Below are positions 8,229-17,035 of a stretch of 64,000 bases of DNA, piece by piece. The DNA comes from Holophagales bacterium (GTDB taxonomy: Bacteria; Acidobacteriota; Thermoanaerobaculia; UBA5066). The notes under the pieces were generated by a model, which ran no database searches, was not told where the DNA came from, and worked only from the letters and a program-made list of their open reading frames with translations. Positions within the stretch are counted from its first letter, which is position 1, and each line of letters opens with the position of its first letter. The stretch spans positions 372,001 through 436,000 of the forward strand of contig JADKBZ010000003.1 of assembly GCA_016714815.1 (NCBI GenBank), written 5' to 3'. A program made the translations under genes and the position numbers.

Positions 8229-9494
8229 TCAGGCAGCCTCGCGCGCGGCCGTCGAAGCCGCAAGGGCTTTCGGAGGCTTCAACGTCGCCGTGACGGCCGC
8301 CCCCAGGAGCGCGACGACACCGACGAGGACGATCGGCACGGAGTAGCTGTTCGTCGCGTGGAGGATCGCGCCGCCGAGGCCGACACCGAGCGCCCCCGCG
8401 AAGAGGGAGACGCCGAAGGAGACCGCGAAGACCTTCCCCATGATGCTCTGCGGGTAGTGGAGCGACATGAAGGCCGAGAGCGCGGGGATCGTGAACGACT
8501 CGAAGAAACCGCAGAAGAAGAGGGTGATTCCGAGGAGCGCCGCGCTGTCGTGGACGAACGGGAACCTCACGGCGACCATGAAGAGGGCCGAGAAGAGGAA
8601 GCCGGTGACGAGGAGGGGGCGAGCGTTCCCCTTCAGGACCTTGTCGAGGAAGATCCCGCAGCCGATGGCGCCGAGGATCATCCCGACCTGGACCGCGATC
8701 ATCTTCTGCCCCGCGGCTACCGGGCCGAGCCCCAGTCCGAGCGGGGCGGCGACGGCGAGGTAACCGGGGGTCTGCTGGTTGAAGGCGTTCATGATCCAGA
8801 CGAAGGCGAACATCCCGAAGACGCCGACCCAGAAGGCCGGTTCCTTCAGCGCCTTCCCGAACTCGGTCCCGGCACCCGCCTCCGCCACGGCGGGTGCGGC
8901 GCCGGCCGGCTCCTTCGCGAAGAGGGTGACGATGCAGAGGACGAGGCTGATGGCCGGCACGATGGCGAGGAGAGCCGCGGCCGCACGCCAGTCGCCGTTC
9001 GCCTGGACCGCGGCCGGCATCAGGCCGAAGCCGAGGGCGACGCCGATCGCCATCCCCGAGCCCTGGGCCCCGGCGAAGATCCCCCGCTCGTGGGGCGGGA
9101 ACCATCGGGCGGCCACGGCCGGGACGCAGGCCGAGATCGGCCCCGAGCCGAGGCCCATGATCACGCGCGTCAGGACGAGCCCCCCGACGGTCCCGCCAAG
9201 GACCGGGACGAGGAGGCACCCGGCCACGAGGAGGACGCCTCCCGCGACGATCGTCGGCCGGGCGCCGAACCGGTCGATGAGCGGGCCGGAGATGAGGACG
9301 GCGACGGCGCTCGAGAAGTAGTAGGTCGCCATCGCGGCGAGGGTTGCCTGTCCGAGGTCGAGGCCGTAGGTCGCTGCCACGTCGCCGAGGACCGGCGCGA
9401 AGAGGATGATGAGGAGCCCGCACGTCACGTAGCCGAACGTGACCGTCGCGAGCATGAACCACCGGAAGCGGGAATACCCGTAGGCCTGTTCCAT
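8229..9494 (-). CDS. MFS transporter, oxalate/formate antiporter-like (OFA) family
   Basis: 421 residues with twelve predicted membrane helices. The loop after helix 2 has GPLIDRFGARPTIVAGG, matching the MFS signature. A hydrophilic central loop (EPAGAAPAVAEAGAGTEFG) separates the two six-helix halves. Overall pattern and length match OFA/monocarboxylate-type MFS carriers of the inner membrane. It lies 35 bases after butyrate kinase, so export of a monocarboxylate (butyrate, acetate, an aryl acid) or uptake of an acidic substrate is plausible. The substrate is not readable from sequence. Confidence 0.78.
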   Translation of the reverse strand: MEQAYGYSRFRWFMLATVTFGYVTCGLLIILFAPVLGDVAATYGLDLGQATLAAMATYYFSSAVAVLISGPLIDRFGARPTIVAGGVLLVAGCLLVPVLGGTVGGLVLTRVIMGLGSGPISACVPAVAARWFPPHERGIFAGAQGSGMAIGVALGFGLMPAAVQANGDWRAAAALLAIVPAISLVLCIVTLFAKEPAGAAPAVAEAGAGTEFGKALKEPAFWVGVFGMFAFVWIMNAFNQQTPGYLAVAAPLGLGLGPVAAGQKMIAVQVGMILGAIGCGIFLDKVLKGNARPLLVTGFLFSALFMVAVRFPFVHDSAALLGITLFFCGFFESFTIPALSAFMSLHYPQSIMGKVFAVSFGVSLFAGALGVGLGGAILHATNSYSVPIVLVGVVALLGAAVTATLKPPKALAASTAAREAA

Positions 9495-9529
9495 CGTCTT
9501 TCTCCTCGTTCCTTCCGTCACGGTCCCGG

Positions 9530-10642
9530 TCAGGCGCTCGCGAGGGCGGGCGCCGCCACGTCCTCGAGGACCCGCGGGCTCTCCTCGCCGTCGAGGACGC
9601 GGAGCGCCCCCTCCGCCAGGGCCACGAGCTCTTCCTCTCCGGCGAAGAGGACGAGGGGCGCGATCCACGACGTCGCCTCGCGCATCGCGGAGCAGAAGCG
9701 CCCCGAGTGCGCCATCCCGCCCGTCAGGAGGATCGCGTCGACCCGTCCATTCAGGACCGCGGCCATCGCCCCGACCTCCTTGCCGATCTGGTAGAGCATC
9801 GCGTCGAAGACGAGGGAGGCCTTTGCGTCGCCTCCGGCGATCCGCCGTTCGACCTCCTGGAGGTCCTTCGTCCCGAGGTAGGCCTGCAGGCCCCCCTCGC
9901 GGAAGAGGAGCGTCTCGATCTCCTTCCGCGTGTACTTCCCGCTGAAGCAGAGGTCGACGAGCTCCATCACCGGAACGCCCCCGGCCCGCTCCGTGGAGAA
10001 CGGCCCCTCCTCGCGCGTGTTGTTGACGTCGACCATCCGTCCCTTCTCGTGAGCCGAGACCGAGATCCCGCTCCCGGCGTGGACGACGACGAGCCGGAGC
10101 GACGGATAGGGCCTTCCGGTCTCCTGGGCGAAGCGCTTGGCGACCGCCTTCGTGTTGAGGGCGTGGGAGAAGCAGGGGCGCGTCAGGAGCGGCGTCCCCG
10201 AGAGCCTCGCCCGCTCCGGCCACTCGTCGACGCTGACCGGGTCGACGATGTAGGCGGGTGCCCCCGCGTGCGCGGCGACGCCGCTCGCCAGGAACGCGCC
10301 GAGGTTCGAGGCGTGCTCGCCCCTCTCGGCGCGCCGCAGCTCGTCGAGCATCGTGTCGGTGACGAGATAGGTGCCGCTCGCGAGCGGCCGCAGGAGCCCG
10401 CCGCGGCCAACGACGGCGCCAAGGGTCCTCACGTCCTGCCCGGCCGCGGCGAGCGCGCGCTCGATCTCGGCGGCACGGAAGTCGCGCTGGTCGAGGATCG
10501 GACGTCCCCGGAAGGGCTCGAGCTCTTCCGGCTCGTGGCGGAGGTTCTTCACGAGGACCGGCTCGAGTCTCTCGAAGACGGCGAACTTCGTCGACGTCGA
10601 GCCGGGGTTGACCGCCAGGATGCGGGCTTCAGCGGCTGGCAA
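9530..10642 (-). CDS. buk: Butyrate kinase
   Basis: 370 residues of the acetokinase/ASKHA fold: ILAVNPGSTSTKFAVF at 7-22 is the phosphate-binding N-terminal motif, VVVHAGSGISVSAHEKGRM the central adenosine/phosphate loop, and ILLTGGMAHS the second nucleotide motif. Length and GSTSTK fit butyrate or branched-chain acid kinase rather than acetate kinase. Reaction: butyryl-phosphate plus ADP to butyrate plus ATP, in the cytoplasm. The start lies inside the end of ptb (14-base overlap), the usual ptb-buk order. Within this island the pair is the probable site of substrate-level phosphorylation. Confidence 0.9.
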   Translation of the reverse strand: MPAAEARILAVNPGSTSTKFAVFERLEPVLVKNLRHEPEELEPFRGRPILDQRDFRAAEIERALAAAGQDVRTLGAVVGRGGLLRPLASGTYLVTDTMLDELRRAERGEHASNLGAFLASGVAAHAGAPAYIVDPVSVDEWPERARLSGTPLLTRPCFSHALNTKAVAKRFAQETGRPYPSLRLVVVHAGSGISVSAHEKGRMVDVNNTREEGPFSTERAGGVPVMELVDLCFSGKYTRKEIETLLFREGGLQAYLGTKDLQEVERRIAGGDAKASLVFDAMLYQIGKEVGAMAAVLNGRVDAILLTGGMAHSGRFCSAMREATSWIAPLVLFAGEEELVALAEGALRVLDGEESPRVLEDVAAPALASA

Positions 10643-11552
10643 GGAGCACCCCCAGCGCGATCGAATTGACCTTGTCCTCCGCGCTCTCGACGCGCGACGG
10701 GATCAGGATCGGGACTTTCGCCCCAACGACGACGTGCGCGCAGGCCGAGCCGCCGAGGTACTTCGCCGCCTTGCCGAGGACGTTCCCCGCCTCGATGTTC
10801 GGGACGATCAGCGCATCCGCGTGCCCCGCGACCGGGCTGACGATTCCCTTCGCGCGCGCCGCCGACTCCAGGAGCGCGTTGTCGAGGGCGAGGGGCCCGA
10901 AGACCTCGGCGTCTCCGAGCTCTCCCGCCGCTCCCATCTTCGCGAGCGCGTGCGCGTCGAGCGTGGAAGGGACCGACGCGGAGACCGCCTCGGTTGCGCT
11001 CAGGATCGCGATCTTCGGCCTCTGGAAGCCGAGGCACGCGAGGACGGCGACGGCGTTCCTCACGATCTGCGCCTTCTGCTCGAGCGTCGGCGCCACGTTC
11101 AGGCCGCCGTCGGTCACCGCCACCAGGCGCCTCGTGCCGCCGAGGACGTCCTCGTAGAGGAGGACGTCACTGAGGAGCGCACCGGTCCGAAGGCCCGCGT
11201 CCTTGTCGAGAGCCGCCTTCAAAAGGACGTCGGTCCGAACGTGCCCCTTGAGGAGGACGTCGACCGCGCCGGCGCCCGCCATCCGCGCCGCGCAGGCGGG
11301 GGCGTCGGCAGCGTCGACGATCTCCGCCGCGGCTATGAGCTTTCCGAGGCCGAGGGCCTCGGCGCGGCGCAGGATCGCTGCGGCGTCCCCGATCAGGACC
11401 AGGAGCGCGATCCCCTGTTCGAGCGCGTCGGCGGCGGCCGTGAGAGCGATCTCGTCGTTCGCGTCGACGACCGCGACGCGCTTCGGTCCCGTCTCCCGCG
11501 CCCGCTCGCGCAGGGCCGCGAAAGTCCCGATCGCCGCTGTGGCCTGGAGCAT
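10629..11552 (-). CDS. ptb: Phosphate butyryltransferase
   Basis: 307 residues of the phosphate acetyl/butyryltransferase family. Visible family stretches include VDVLLKGHVRTDVLLKAAL, LVAVTDGGLNVAPTLEQK and ADALIVPNIEAGNVLGKA. Reaction: butyryl-CoA plus phosphate to butyryl-phosphate plus CoA. Overlap with buk and matching family sizes make the pairing secure; acyl chain specificity (butyryl, isobutyryl, crotonyl or other) is open. It is the first gene of run A, and the promoter region carries the island-wide palindrome at 11591-11604. Confidence 0.9.
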   Translation of the reverse strand: MLQATAAIGTFAALRERARETGPKRVAVVDANDEIALTAAADALEQGIALLVLIGDAAAILRRAEALGLGKLIAAAEIVDAADAPACAARMAGAGAVDVLLKGHVRTDVLLKAALDKDAGLRTGALLSDVLLYEDVLGGTRRLVAVTDGGLNVAPTLEQKAQIVRNAVAVLACLGFQRPKIAILSATEAVSASVPSTLDAHALAKMGAAGELGDAEVFGPLALDNALLESAARAKGIVSPVAGHADALIVPNIEAGNVLGKAAKYLGGSACAHVVVGAKVPILIPSRVESAEDKVNSIALGVLLASR

Positions 11553-11584
11553 GGGGTTCCCTCCCAGACGTCCATCTTAACCCA

Positions 11585-11612
11585 CAATCTGGTACGGCTG
11601 TACCACATTACA
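11585..11612 (-). promoter_or_regulatory. Operator A with -10-like element, upstream of ptb-buk run
   Basis: GGTACGGCTGTACC at 11591-11604 is a perfect 5+5 palindrome with a 4-base centre. Read toward ptb, a -10-like TGTAAT (11607-11612) lies two bases before it, the same spacing seen at operators B and C. No good -35 is visible 17 bases further up, so this promoter may be weak or depend on an activator. The same palindrome core occurs at the head of the other three runs. Confidence 0.65.
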
Positions 11613-11711
11613 GTCCACACACCGGATCGAACCGGCCACCCCTGCGGGAAGGGAGGAGCCGATAATGGAACTGGCCGCTTCCTGATTGCGGCCGCAAGAA
11701 GGAGCTCGCTG

Positions 11712-12083
11712 ATGAAGACCCACAGCCGTTTTTCGTTTCCGGTGACCGCGCTGGTCGCCGTCTCCCTCGTCCTCGGCCTCGCCGGCGCCGCGATGGCCGC
11801 CGACAAGCCTGCGGCCAAGCCGGCCGAGGTCACCCTCTCCGGGGACGTCCAGTGCGCGATGTGCCTGCTGAAGAAGGCCGACGCCAAGGGGTGCCAGGAC
11901 GTCCTCGTCGTCACCGACAAGACGGTGAAGACCGAGTACTACCTCGTGAAGAACGCGGTCTCGGAGAAGTTCGGGATGTCCTGCGAAGCCCCCAGGAAGG
12001 CCGTCGCCACCGGGACCGTCTCCGAGAAGGACGGGAAGAAGTGGCTGACGGCGACGAAGCTCGAGGCGGTCAAGAAGGGCTGA
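11712..12083 (+). CDS. Small secreted protein with paired cysteines, function unknown
   Basis: 123 residues. A Sec signal peptide (KTHSRFSFPVTALVAVSLVL, cleavage after the AMA at about 29) is followed by a lysine-rich linker. A compact domain then opens with TLSGDVQCAMCLLKKAD and contains CQDVLVVT and GMSCEAP. The pattern matches a family of small periplasmic proteins of unknown role in which a CxxC and two further cysteines are conserved. Metal binding or disulfide chemistry is possible but unproven. It is divergent from ptb and convergent with the 206-residue PhlG-like gene (16 bases between stops). Confidence 0.6.
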   Translation: MKTHSRFSFPVTALVAVSLVLGLAGAAMAADKPAAKPAEVTLSGDVQCAMCLLKKADAKGCQDVLVVTDKTVKTEYYLVKNAVSEKFGMSCEAPRKAVATGTVSEKDGKKWLTATKLEAVKKG

Positions 12084-12099
12084 CCGGAACCGGGGCGCG

Positions 12100-12720
12100 C
12101 TACCGGATGTACCTGTAGCGCGCCTCGCGCCCCTTCCCGTCGACGGAGAGGTCGGCGAAGGGGTTGTAGCTCGGATTCTTCACCACCTTGAAGAGCGTGT
12201 AGAGCTGGGGGAGGAAGACGCCCCAGTTCCCGATCTCCTCGATGCAGTGGGCCGACCAGACGAGACCGTCGGCGTGGGTCTCCTTCCTCCGGGCCCCGAT
12301 CGCGGACGACTTGCCGACGACGCCGTAGTCGGTCTTCTCGTACTGGTGGATCCGATAGCCCATCGGGTCGTTCGCCGTCAGCGCCTCTTCTCCGAGGCCG
12401 AGGCCCGCCACGATCACGACGTGCTCGTAGCAGATGTAATCGCGGATCCCTGCCGGGACGTCCTCGAGCTTCTCCATCCGGATGTAGAGGTTCTGACGGG
12501 TCCCGTCGTTCCACGTCTGCGGGGCGATGTGGACGGAGCCGATCGGGTTGCCGGGCTTCACGGGGACCGCCCACTGAAGGGGCTCGTGCTGGGACGGGTG
12601 CCACAGGAGGAAGCCCTTCTCCATGTTGCTCCAGAACCAGTCGATCATCCGCGGGTTGATGTCCTCGTGCTTCCAGTCGATGTGGGTGCCGATCGCGTCC
12701 TGGGTGATGCTCGTTTCCAT
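12100..12720 (-). CDS. Short PhlG/phloretin-hydrolase-superfamily-like protein
   Basis: 206 residues, last gene of run B. It contains NPRMIDWFWSNMEKGFLLWH followed by PSQHEPLQW, which parallels the MIDWWFxWHxLExLRYxIWxP signature of the two longer paralogues at 19.6 and 36.7 kb. Later histidines (YEHVVIV, THADGLVWSAHCIEE) could provide metal ligands. The family acts on C-C bonds between an acyl group and phloroglucinol (PhlG on diacetylphloroglucinol, phloretin hydrolase). This copy is about 80 residues shorter and more divergent, so another substrate or a related aldolase/hydrolase role is quite possible. A 77-base gap without an operator separates it from the RACo gene. Confidence 0.5.
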   Translation of the reverse strand: METSITQDAIGTHIDWKHEDINPRMIDWFWSNMEKGFLLWHPSQHEPLQWAVPVKPGNPIGSVHIAPQTWNDGTRQNLYIRMEKLEDVPAGIRDYICYEHVVIVAGLGLGEEALTANDPMGYRIHQYEKTDYGVVGKSSAIGARRKETHADGLVWSAHCIEEIGNWGVFLPQLYTLFKVVKNPSYNPFADLSVDGKGREARYRYIR

Positions 12721-12797
12721 GGGGGTCTCCTTGCTTCAGGCGCCGAGGCCTTGGTCTCTGGTGAAAATCTGACGGTTGCCCAAGACGGAAGGCCGGA

Positions 12798-14456
12798 TCA
12801 CAGCGCTGTCCTCCCGAGGAACGCCTTCTGGAAGCCCGCTGCCGAGGCCGGCTCGAGGTGCTTCACCTCCCGCGCGATCTGACCGGTTCGCCGTCGCGCG
12901 GCCGAACAGGCGAGGAGGTGCATCGCGCCGTCCGCCGCGGCGTTCCCGACCTTGACAATCCGATCCGGCGGGATCGCCGGGAGGAGGCCGATCGCCTGCG
13001 CCGCCTCGACGTCGAGGAAGAGGCCGAACGCGCCTGCGACGAGAATCGTCCCGATCTCCCCTTCCGCGAGGCCGTGCTCGGCGAGGAGGAGGTCGAGCCC
13101 CGCCCGGATCGCCGCCTTCGTCAGCTGGATCGTCCGGACGTCGTCCTGCGTGAAGACGATCGGCCTCGCCGCCGTCTCGCCGGAAGCGCGCTCCTCTTGG
13201 AGGACGAATTCCCTCTCCCCTCCTCGCTCCCTCACGAGAGGGTGGGAGAGCGAGAGGGCTCCCCGCGCGTTCAGCGCTCCCGTCCGGCGGAGCTCCGCGA
13301 GGAGCGAGAGGACGCCCGAACCGCAGAGGCCGATCGGGTGGAACCCGCCGATCGTCCCGAGGTGCACCTCCGCTCCGTCGATCCGGACCCTGTCGATCGC
13401 CCCGTCCCCGGCTTTCACGCCGCAGGTGAGCTTCCACCCCTCGAATGCCGGTCCGGAGGCGCACGAGACGGCCGTCTGCCGTCCGCCGGAGAAAAGCGTG
13501 ATCTCGGTGTTCGTCCCGATGTCGACGAGCGCCCAGCTCCCCGCGGGCGGATTCGCGAGAGTCTCGAGGAGCGCGGCGACGTGGTCGCTCCCGACGAAGC
13601 CCCCGACGTTCGGCCCGAAATGGACCCGCGCGCCCGGCCCGAGGGAGAGCCCGAGGTCAGACGCCGCCCGGTCCACCGCCTCGAGGACTTCCGGACGGTA
13701 GGGGGCGCGTGCGAGCCCTTCAACCGGCAGGCCCAGCAGCAGGTGCTGCATCACCGTGTTCCCAACCAGGGCCGCTTCGACGATCGTCTCTGGCCGCCCC
13801 GCGGCCAGTTCCGTGGCCAGGTCATCGATGGCCCCGAGGACGGCCTGCTGGAGCTCGCGGCGCGGCGCCTCGCCCCCGAGGGCCTGCTCGAGGCGGCTGA
13901 TGACGTCCGCTCCCCAGGCGCCCTGGGGGTTCTCCATCGCTGCCGTCGCGAGGATCTCGCCGCTGACGAGATCGACGAGCGCGGCGGCGAGGTTCGTCGT
14001 CCCGACGTCGACGGCGAGGCCGAGCGGGCGCTCCCCTTCCCCGACGCGCGAGCCGTCCCGGCGCCGCCAGAGGCCCGCCGCGTCGAGGAGAACGACCGGG
14101 TCCTCGATCCAGACGGCGGAGCGCATCCCCTCCTGCCCGCGCACGACGCTCGCAGCCGCGCTTCGCGCCGGGACGTGGACGACGCACGGCCCGGAGGGCC
14201 GGACCGTGCAGGCCCGCCTCCAGCCCGTCTCGAGCTCTTCCGTGTCGAAGAGCTCCCGATCCTCTGCACCCGGCGTCGGGACGGCGCCTTCGATCCTCAC
14301 CGTGCACGAATCGCAGCGCCCGAGACCGCCGCAGCTCGATGCGACCCTCACGCCGAGCCTTCGGGCCGCCTCGAGGAGCGTCTCGTCCCGGCCGCAGGTC
14401 CCCTCCCGCCCCGAAGGGAGGAACGTCACCGGGACGGGCGTGGCCGCGAGGCTCAT
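12798..14456 (-). CDS. RACo-type corrinoid activation protein (2Fe-2S, ASKHA ATPase)
   Basis: 552 residues. An N-terminal plant-type [2Fe-2S] domain has cysteines at 42, 48, 51 and 83 (SCGGLGRCDSC, then RRACTV). A linker follows, then a large ASKHA domain with LAVDVGTTNLAAALVDL, ALVDIGTNTEITLF and LVAGAFGLFLD (DUF4445/RACo). Proteins of this type reduce inactive Co(II) corrinoid to Co(I) using ATP and reducing equivalents, in O-demethylases and CO dehydrogenase/acetyl-CoA synthase systems. The start abuts the stop of the methyltransferase gene with no gap. Its partner is presumably the corrinoid protein at 18990-19619. Confidence 0.88.
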   Translation of the reverse strand: MSLAATPVPVTFLPSGREGTCGRDETLLEAARRLGVRVASSCGGLGRCDSCTVRIEGAVPTPGAEDRELFDTEELETGWRRACTVRPSGPCVVHVPARSAAASVVRGQEGMRSAVWIEDPVVLLDAAGLWRRRDGSRVGEGERPLGLAVDVGTTNLAAALVDLVSGEILATAAMENPQGAWGADVISRLEQALGGEAPRRELQQAVLGAIDDLATELAAGRPETIVEAALVGNTVMQHLLLGLPVEGLARAPYRPEVLEAVDRAASDLGLSLGPGARVHFGPNVGGFVGSDHVAALLETLANPPAGSWALVDIGTNTEITLFSGGRQTAVSCASGPAFEGWKLTCGVKAGDGAIDRVRIDGAEVHLGTIGGFHPIGLCGSGVLSLLAELRRTGALNARGALSLSHPLVRERGGEREFVLQEERASGETAARPIVFTQDDVRTIQLTKAAIRAGLDLLLAEHGLAEGEIGTILVAGAFGLFLDVEAAQAIGLLPAIPPDRIVKVGNAAADGAMHLLACSAARRRTGQIAREVKHLEPASAAGFQKAFLGRTAL

Positions 14457-15485
14457 CTATCCCGCGGGAGCTCGCCGGCGCGAGGCGTTGTGCGAGGCGA
14501 GCGCGCGGAATAAAGCGTCGACGTTCTCGACAGGCGTGCCGGGCGGGATGTCGCAACCCGACGAGAGGACGAAGTTCGGGTACGGCTCCATGCTCGCCAG
14601 GAGCGCCGAGACCTCTGCCTCCATCTTCTCCGGCGTGCCGATGCGAAAGGTCCCCGAAGGGTTGATGTTCCCGCAGGCGAGGCGGTCGGCGGGCACCTGG
14701 GGAAGGATCTCCGTCATCGCCACCGCGTTCCCGAAGTGGAACGCGCCGGCTCCCGTCGAAACCATCGACGGGACGAGCGGCACCGTCGAGCCGCAGTTGT
14801 GGAGGACGACGAGGAAAGCCTCGTCCTGCACCGCGTCGACGATCGCCTTCACCCAACGCGAGGAGTACTCGTCGCACTGCTTCGGCGAGAGGAGCCCGGC
14901 GACCGGCTCGGCGATGACGACGCCGTTCGCCCCCGCCGCTTTGAACGCTTTCGCGAAGGAGATCAGGAACTCGGTCGTCTTTCCGAGGACGGTGGAGAGC
15001 GTCTCCGGGCTCCGCCGCATCGCCATCATCATCGGCGTCATTTCCATCAGCCGGCAGGTCAGCGAGACCGGCCCGATGATCCCGCCGAGGACGGGACGGT
15101 CGGTCACCTCGCGCGACAGGATTTCCGCCGCCTTCAGCGGGACCCCGGTGCGCGCCGCGCCGACTGCGGGGACCGGCAGCGCCCGGGCGTCCTCGAGCGT
15201 GACCACGACGTGGCCCGTCACCGTCGGCACCTCGGTGTCCGAGAAGCGGATAGCGCTTCCGAAAGCCTCGGCCTCCATCGAGAGGTCCATCACCGTCACG
15301 GCCGCGGCCGACGGGTAGCGCGCGGCGAGCGCCTTCACACAGCGCGCCTGGGCTTCCCCGTCTCCGATGAGCCCCGTCAGCGTCTCGCCCGCGAGGGCGA
15401 GGCCCGGATACGTCATCACCGGAATCGCGAGGACGGCCTCCGACCCGATGACGGTCTTCGCCCACCGTGTCATGTCGATCTTCAT
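14457..15485 (-). CDS. UroD-family corrinoid methyltransferase with His-x-Cys zinc motif
   Basis: 342 residues of the uroporphyrinogen-decarboxylase fold. The methyltransferase zinc motif is visible as VVLHNCGS (His-x-Cys) around 240, with a distal cysteine in SSGCDIPPGTP near 310. It thus resembles the MtaA/MtbA/CmuA branch rather than haem-pathway UroD. Such enzymes move methyl groups between a corrinoid protein and a thiol or other acceptor, or demethylate a methylated substrate. It lies between the tetraheme cytochrome (52 bases) and the RACo gene (0 bases). The acceptor in this organism is unknown. Confidence 0.8.
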   Translation of the reverse strand: MKIDMTRWAKTVIGSEAVLAIPVMTYPGLALAGETLTGLIGDGEAQARCVKALAARYPSAAAVTVMDLSMEAEAFGSAIRFSDTEVPTVTGHVVVTLEDARALPVPAVGAARTGVPLKAAEILSREVTDRPVLGGIIGPVSLTCRLMEMTPMMMAMRRSPETLSTVLGKTTEFLISFAKAFKAAGANGVVIAEPVAGLLSPKQCDEYSSRWVKAIVDAVQDEAFLVVLHNCGSTVPLVPSMVSTGAGAFHFGNAVAMTEILPQVPADRLACGNINPSGTFRIGTPEKMEAEVSALLASMEPYPNFVLSSGCDIPPGTPVENVDALFRALASHNASRRRAPAG

Positions 15486-15537
15486 TACGGAGTCTCCTGT
15501 GCCGGGCCGACGAGCCGGGCCCGGCCGCTCGGCTGCC

Positions 15538-15888
15538 TTACCCCTTCGGGTGGCAGGCCGTGCAGGCGAGAGGGGCCTTCTTCCCGGCCTCGACGCGCGC
15601 GGCGTGGCACGTCAGGCAGGCGTGCTTCAGCGTCCGATCGTGAACGGCGTCGAGGAAGCGCGGGACCTTCCCCTTCGCGACCTTTCCGTGGCACGTCGAG
15701 CACTTCTTCTGCACGCCGGTGTGGTGGCAGTCCGCGCAGACCGCCCCGGCAGCCAGGTGCTTCGTGTGGGCGAATGCAACGGGGCCTCGCGCCGTCTCGA
15801 ACGTCCGGACGTCCTTCGGAGGGTCGACCGCGAAAGCGCTGAAGGAGAACGCGAAGCCCAGGGTCAGGGCGAGAGGGAGTCGTCTCAT
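15538..15888 (-). CDS. Small periplasmic tetraheme c-type cytochrome
   Basis: 116 residues from the ATG at 15888, chosen because a GGAAAGGA site is well spaced from it; a second ATG at 15897 adds three residues. A signal peptide (RRLPLALTLGFAFSFSAFA) precedes four CXXCH haem sites: CADCHH, CSTCHG, CLTCHA and CTACHP. There are extra histidines (FAHTKH, VHDRTLKH) for bis-His ligation. The arrangement is that of class III (c3/c7-like) cytochromes. It is embedded between two methyltransferase genes, so electrons from methyl oxidation or from the flavoprotein modules may leave the cell or enter the periplasmic pool through it. This link is inferred from position only. Confidence 0.85.
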   Translation of the reverse strand: MRRLPLALTLGFAFSFSAFAVDPPKDVRTFETARGPVAFAHTKHLAAGAVCADCHHTGVQKKCSTCHGKVAKGKVPRFLDAVHDRTLKHACLTCHAARVEAGKKAPLACTACHPKG

Positions 15889-15906
15889 GAGTGGCATTCC
15901 TTTCCT

Positions 15907-17034
15907 CTATCCGTTGTGGGCGGCGGCGAGCATCGCCTCGACGTTCTCGAGCCTGGCGTTCGGCGGCATCGTGCAGGCCGGCGCGAGGATGAAACCGTCG
16001 CCCATGTTGTCGATCAGCTTCCGGCTGTAGGCGTAGACCTCGTCGGGCGTGCCGAAGGCAAGCATGGGAGACGGGACGTCCCCCTTGATGCACATCCGGT
16101 CGCCGAGGACGTCCCTCACCTTGAAGATGTCCGTCGTGTGCTCGCAGGCGAAGACGCAGCTCCCCTTCGGGAACTCGCGGAAGCGATGCAGGTCGCGCTC
16201 CCAGTCCCCCTCGAAGTGGAGGTTCGCGACGATCCCTTCCGCGTGGATCGCCTCGATCATCGCCTTCAGGTACGGCCAGACGAACCGGTCCCAGAAACGT
16301 GGCGAGAGGAACCCGCTCGAACCGCGACCGATACCGACGAACACCGTCAGAGGCTTCACGGGCAGGAAGGCGAGGACCTCGCGGACCTGGGCGATCATCT
16401 CCGGCAGCATCACGTCCATCGCCGCCTGCACCCGGTCGGGAGACTTGAACAGGTCGCGCATGAACTTCCCCATGCTCCGGCCGCCCGAGAGCGGCTCGAG
16501 GGGGATCGCGCCGTTGACGGCCAGCGTGAAGACCGGGAGCCCCTGCGCCATGGCGAGCCTGGCCCCCGTCGCCGCTCCGGCCATCAGCTTCGGCATGTAC
16601 TCGGAGAGGTCGAGGCCGAGCTTCTCCTTGCAGTAGGCGGCGAAGAACGGACGCCAGCCGGTCGCGACGATCCTGTCGTAGTCGTCCGCCGCGAGCCGCT
16701 CCTTCTCGTCGACCATGTAGGGGCGCCCTTCCGGCAGGTCGCGCCCCGCGACGAGCATCCGGCTCATCAGGATCGCGCCGACGAAGTCGGGAACGCACGA
16801 CGTCATCTCCGTGGCGTCGAAGCCCGGGAGGGCCGCGAACGATCGCATCATCACCTCGGCCGAGGTGACCGGGTCGGTCGAGAAGCGGGCCATGCTCGCC
16901 CCGAGGTGGTTGACGCAGAAGGTGTCCGACTGCGACATCACCGGCGTCCGGTCGGGCTTCTCGAGGGCGAGCGCCGCCTTCAGGCGCGCAATCCGCGGGA
17001 AGAAGTCGGGGTGCGGAGCCGGAAGTCCTTCCAT
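15907..17034 (-). CDS. UroD-family methyltransferase, variant metal motif (copy 1)
   Basis: 375 residues with UroD-like features: KAALALEKPDRTPVM near the start, FWDRFVWPYLKAMIEAIHAEG and CIKGDVPSPMLAFGTPDEV later. Where the corrinoid methyltransferases have His-x-Cys, this protein has NLHFEGDW (His followed by acidic residues); the distal cysteine is kept in APACTMPPNA. It is a close paralogue of the 17858-18982 gene. Such UroD-like proteins serve as substrate-specific methyltransferase I in some aryl-methyl-ether demethylases; here that is inference. It starts one base after the DUF1638 stop. Confidence 0.75.
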   Translation of the reverse strand: MEGLPAPHPDFFPRIARLKAALALEKPDRTPVMSQSDTFCVNHLGASMARFSTDPVTSAEVMMRSFAALPGFDATEMTSCVPDFVGAILMSRMLVAGRDLPEGRPYMVDEKERLAADDYDRIVATGWRPFFAAYCKEKLGLDLSEYMPKLMAGAATGARLAMAQGLPVFTLAVNGAIPLEPLSGGRSMGKFMRDLFKSPDRVQAAMDVMLPEMIAQVREVLAFLPVKPLTVFVGIGRGSSGFLSPRFWDRFVWPYLKAMIEAIHAEGIVANLHFEGDWERDLHRFREFPKGSCVFACEHTTDIFKVRDVLGDRMCIKGDVPSPMLAFGTPDEVYAYSRKLIDNMGDGFILAPACTMPPNARLENVEAMLAAAHNG

Positions 17035-17035
17035 C

